A stretch of 64,000 bases of DNA from Rhytidiadelphus loreus (lineage: Eukaryota; Streptophyta; Bryopsida; Hypnales; Hylocomiaceae), in assembly GCA_947034895.1 (NCBI GenBank), contig OX344762.1, forward strand, positions 81,772,981 through 81,836,980, written 5' to 3'. Below the pieces are notes generated by a model. The model was given only the letters and a program-made list of their open reading frames with translations. It had not been told where the DNA came from and made no database searches. A program made the translations under genes and the position numbers. Below, in pieces: positions 60,560-64,000 of this stretch. Numbering within the stretch: position 1 is the first letter of the stretch; the number at the start of each line of letters is the position of its first letter.

Positions 60560-62915
60560 ATTAGCACAAGGTCTCTAGTCATTCGAGGTGATCTCAAAGT
60601 GAATTGGTATCATCCATCCGTATGTCAATAGCAATGCACAATGAATTCAATACGCAATATTGCTTCAATCCCATACATCAAAGAGAATGAGGTGGCATAT
60701 ATTGTCACCTTGTGTGCAATACAATATGCCCATGAAGCTAAAATCAATTTGATATTCCAATCTCTCTTGCTATCAAAATTTGTCTTGTAGAGGATGTAGA
60801 CCAATACCTAGCTAAACTTTTCTATATGTGCATTGGTTTGAGGATGCTAAAATGTAGTTTTCTAATGGTTGATTTAGAACATCTTTGATAGTTGTCCTAA
60901 GTTCAATGGTCTCGTTGAGGAAGTGTGATCTTTGATCGTTGACCAAGATCTTTGGACATCCAAATCAAGAGATGATATTCTCATAGAGAAAGATGGCCAT
61001 TTATTTTCTATGTGTTTTCTTCACTACCTTGACCTTAGCCCATTTGGTTAGGTATTTGGTGGTGAGAATGATGTATTGATTTCTTCATGACGATATTGGG
61101 ACAAAAAGTCCAACGTAGTCAATGCCCTATTTTTCTAACAAAGTGATGGGCAAGGATGGATAGAGAAGGAGGTCAAATTGTGTATCATTGCAGGCATACT
61201 TCTAACAAGTGTTACATCCTCTCGTGTGGGCTTCTACATCTCCAAACAAAGTTGGACGAAAGTATCATGTTTGTAATATCTTTTGAGCAGTTAGTTGTAT
61301 TGGAGAATGACCCTTACATGCACCGCTATGAGATGCTCCTAAGATGGATGGCACTTCATCATAAGAGACAAAGTGTTGAAGGACTCCATTAATACCTTGT
61401 CCATATAATCTACCAACTCTTAGAGCAAAATGTATACTATTGACCTAGATTTTTTGGTGCTCATTCTTTTCTAAGCCTTCAAAATATTGTTGAGTACTCA
61501 AAAATTGTGCCAAATGTTCATACCAAGTTTGAACGGCTCATATGATAAAGAAGTCATCATTGGTATCATTCAAGAAGTCATCATTGGTATCTTTGGTCTT
61601 GAGCTTTGTAGATAGGTGTTCCGGACAAGTGATCGAAACTTAGATGTTTCTTTCATGGTTTCAACTCCATGGTATTGTCAAATTCGGTGAGTAACAAAAA
61701 TCCATTGAGCCAACCTATTACTTAATATTTGATGACCATATTATCGATGAAAAAAACTATGAAGTTCATGAAGAGATAATGCCAGGATTTCTTTATTGAG
61801 AATATTATAGCAAGACACTTTCTCAATAGTATTGTAGTTGTGTTCTACTAGCAATTATTAGTTGATGTCTAGAGAAAGCAACTGGATACTCTTATCCTAT
61901 GTCTTTCACGACTTGGCATATCATACTATCTAGTGCTATTGCAAAGGTGTCACAATAGACATGGAACAATTGTTTTCAATTGGGAGGTTTTAGGACAAAG
62001 ACAATAGCTAGTCTCTTTTTGAGCTTGTCATAGTTCTATTGGCAAAAGGGAGTTCAATCAAATTTGATTGATTTCTTGATCAAATTAATTAGAGATAGTG
62101 CTTAAGTAGCAAAGCTCTCTATAAGATCACGATGGTATCTTGCATGTCTAAGGGCTTGATGTATGCTTTTGACATCCTTGAGTGTAGGAAGGTTTACTAT
62201 GACCTCGACCTTCTCATAATCAATCATATTCCCTTCTTTGGATACTATGTAATCTAGTAAGACCCCTCTTTTTACCCCTAAAAATAGTTTATCAAGATTT
62301 AAGGCAATGTGAGTCCTCCTACATCAAATGAGACACTCTACATGCGGATGATAATCCTTGCTAGTCAACAAAGTACTAGAATCATCAATATAGACCATCA
62401 TCGATTTGTATAGTAAGTTTGAGAATGCAAAACACATTACCTGTTGAAATGCTGACAGCACATTGCAAAGACTAACAACATCACTGCATAGATAGAAGTT
62501 TCGTATAGAGTGATAGAAGTTGTTTTCAACCAATCTTCCAAGGCTATTAAAATCTAGTTGTAGCCCAAGTACCCATCCACAAAGGTAAATAGCTTATTAC
62601 TTGTTACTTCATCCATGATGGTATTGATAAAAGAGAGAGGGAAATGGTCCTTCCAAGTGTTTTTTTGTTGAATTGTCCATAGTCCACACACACTTGGAGT
62701 TTACCGTTTTCTTTTTCACCAAGACCATGAGCAAAAACCAGTCTATGATTTGTACAAGCTAAATGAATTTGACCCGTAGTAATTGTTTGATCTTTGTCTT
62801 GACAATTAATTGTAGAGACGGGTTCATCCGCCCGAGCATCCGCCTCTACCTTTGTTTAATAGGCACAACATTTGATTTTACAAGTATAGTATGTTGTGCA
62901 AGCTAAACTACTTTA
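60560..62915 (-). pseudogene. Ty3/gypsy pol remnant: reverse transcriptase, RNase H, integrase
   Basis: Read on the minus strand from right to left. Reverse transcriptase: a VLVKKK block and, one frame over, GKLQVCVDY (about 62720-62660), FVDGYLGYN (62586-62558), YIDD within KSMMVYIDDSSTL (62410-62375), then the connecting segment DYEKVEVIVNLPTLKDVKS. RNase H: LKKRLAIVFVL and HVYCDTFAIALDSM (about 61975-61930). Integrase: FVSYDEVPSIL, HTRGCNTC (zinc finger remnant), RNQYIILTTKYLTKWA (to 61037), FLYENII (60991-60971), CPKILVNDQRSHFLNE. The order RT-RNase H-integrase marks Ty3/gypsy. Many stops and frameshifts break it. Gag, protease and the RT start are cut off by the CACTA element that begins at 62916. 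Confidence 0.88.
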
Positions 62916-63110
62916 CACTACAAGATAAACAATGTATAAATGACTGCAAACAATGACTGCATAGGAGTCATTGTGGACAAAAATGACTGCACTGTGATTT
63001 TGACCCTTGGAGTCATAGTGGGCTAGTCATTTTTATAAATGACTGCCATAGTATTATCACCATCCATTGTGAGCTTGGATGGGGTTTTGGATGAAACTTC
63101 CAAAGTGGTA

Positions 63111-63490
63111 AATCTAGGAGATGTGAATATTATTTTTTGAAATCTAGGATTATATTCTGAAATCTAGGAAATGTGAATATTTTTCTTCTGAAATCTAGGA
63201 TTGTATTCTAAAATCTAGGAAATGTGAATATTATTTTTTGAAATCTAGGATTATATTCTAAAATCTAGGAAATGTGAATATTTTTCTTCTGAAATCTAGG
63301 ATTGTATTCTAAAATCTAAAAAATGTGAATATTATTTTTTGAAATCTAGGATTATATTCTAAAATCTAGGAAATTTAAATATTTTTGTTCTGAAATCTAG
63401 GATTGTATTCTAAAATCTAGGAAATGTGAATATTATTTTCTAAAATCTAGGATTATATTCTAAAATCTAGGAAATGTGAATATTATTTTC
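63111..63490. repeat. Minisatellite with a two-unit higher order, about 50 bp per unit
   Basis: Seven to eight units of the form GAAATCTAGGATTATATTCT, AAAATCTAGGAAATGTGAAT, ATTATTTTTT. For most of the array, units ending ATTATTTTTTG alternate with units ending ATTTTTCTTCT, and ATTATATT alternates with ATTGTATT, giving an array period of about 100 bp. It lies inside the second CACTA element. Confidence 0.85.
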
Positions 63491-63520
63491 GAGTTGTGGT
63501 GAAATGTGCAAAATGAGTAC

Positions 63521-63675
63521 ACCATATACCGAACACCATACATCATATACATGATTCACACATCATACACCATATACATGATTCATACACCATATACATG
63601 ATTCATACATCATATACATGATTCATACATCATATACATGATTCATACATCATATACATGATTCATACATCATAT
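63521..63675. repeat. Minisatellite, unit about 20 bp
   Basis: Tandem CATATACATGATTCATACAT units, at least five nearly identical, preceded by irregular ACACCATA units. It occupies the place in the second CACTA element that corresponds to the 21-bp array of the first. Confidence 0.85.
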
Positions 63676-64000
63676 ACCATATTTTGCATATGTGTCAAAT
63701 GGATTTTCAAGCCATTTAGTGTGTGAATACAAAGAGTTCAAATAACAAGCCTTTTATACAAGTGGGGTGGTAGAAGGCAAGACAAACCATGTGGGATTTG
63801 TAAATTGTTGATGCAATAGTAGAATAGTGATGTGAAAGTCATTATGTAGTTGTGTTAGAGTAAATCACAATCAAAATAGTAGAGTAGTGACACGGAAGTC
63901 ATTATGTAGTTACTTTAGAGTAAATTGTAGTCAAAATACAATCACATAGTTTACTCACTTTTGACTATGGCCTTCACAATGGAATTGATTAAGTCCAAAT

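Larger units (their letters stand above)
62916..64000. mobile_element. Second CACTA element, inverted relative to the first, runs off the right edge
   Basis: Begins CACTACAAGATAAACAATGT, then TATAAATGACTGCAAACAAT and further AATGACTGC words. This end matches the right end of the element at 54846-58374. About 800 bp inside, the block TTTTATACAAGTGGGGTGGT with AGGCAAGACAAACCATGTGG (63750-63800) is the inverted equivalent of 56218-56270. With the two MITEs subtracted, the distance from the end is nearly the same in both. No transposase frame; the far end is beyond the window. Confidence 0.82.

Noticed and set aside
61156..61392. A 78-codon plus-strand frame
   Set aside because: It is the antisense of the integrase zinc-finger region of the Ty3/gypsy remnant.

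Overview
The window is nuclear DNA of a plant. Two plant-type split genes with GT-AG introns can be read: a vacuolar (tonoplast) monosaccharide transporter and a fatty acid 2-hydroxylase. They sit in very AT-rich DNA full of plant transposons: a canonical Stowaway element, CACTA elements, Ty3/gypsy pieces and many miniature inverted-repeat elements (MITEs). I cannot name the species. The hydroxylase keeps sequence blocks closer to the animal-type enzyme than to the usual flowering-plant form, so a lineage outside the well-studied angiosperms is possible; this is inference.

Layout. 1-1867: first two coding exons of the sugar transporter on the minus strand; the rest runs off the left edge. 1868-17.4 kb: no firm gene; a fold-back element, adjacent MITEs (6.5 and 7.0 kb), a Stowaway element (13.6-14.2 kb), a 717-bp MITE and a few weak exon-like reading frames. 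17.98-19.02 kb: a cluster of unrecognised exon-like frames on the plus strand. 19.07-25.73 kb: the complete six-exon fatty acid 2-hydroxylase. It has a decayed second copy of exon 2 in intron 1, a minisatellite in intron 4 and a transposon-filled 4.4-kb intron 5. 25.8-54.8 kb: repeat-rich AT DNA with a second copy of the 717-bp MITE, a decayed piggyBac-type transposase (37.25-38.4 kb, minus), a Ty3/gypsy gag-protease fragment (43.25-43.94 kb, plus) and hairpin MITEs at 46.6-48.7 kb.

54.85-64.0 kb is a nest of transposons. A 3.5-kb non-autonomous CACTA element holds two inverted copies of one MITE family, each with a perfect 8-bp target duplication. Next comes a decayed Ty3/gypsy pol region (minus, 60.56-62.92 kb), interrupted at its upstream side by a second, inverted CACTA element that runs off the right edge. 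The second CACTA element lacks the two MITEs and so shows an empty site for at least one of them.

The two host genes are not functionally linked: one loads sugars into the vacuole, the other hydroxylates fatty acids for sphingolipids in the ER. Apart from them nothing here looks intact enough to be expressed with confidence. No tRNA, rRNA or CRISPR was seen.
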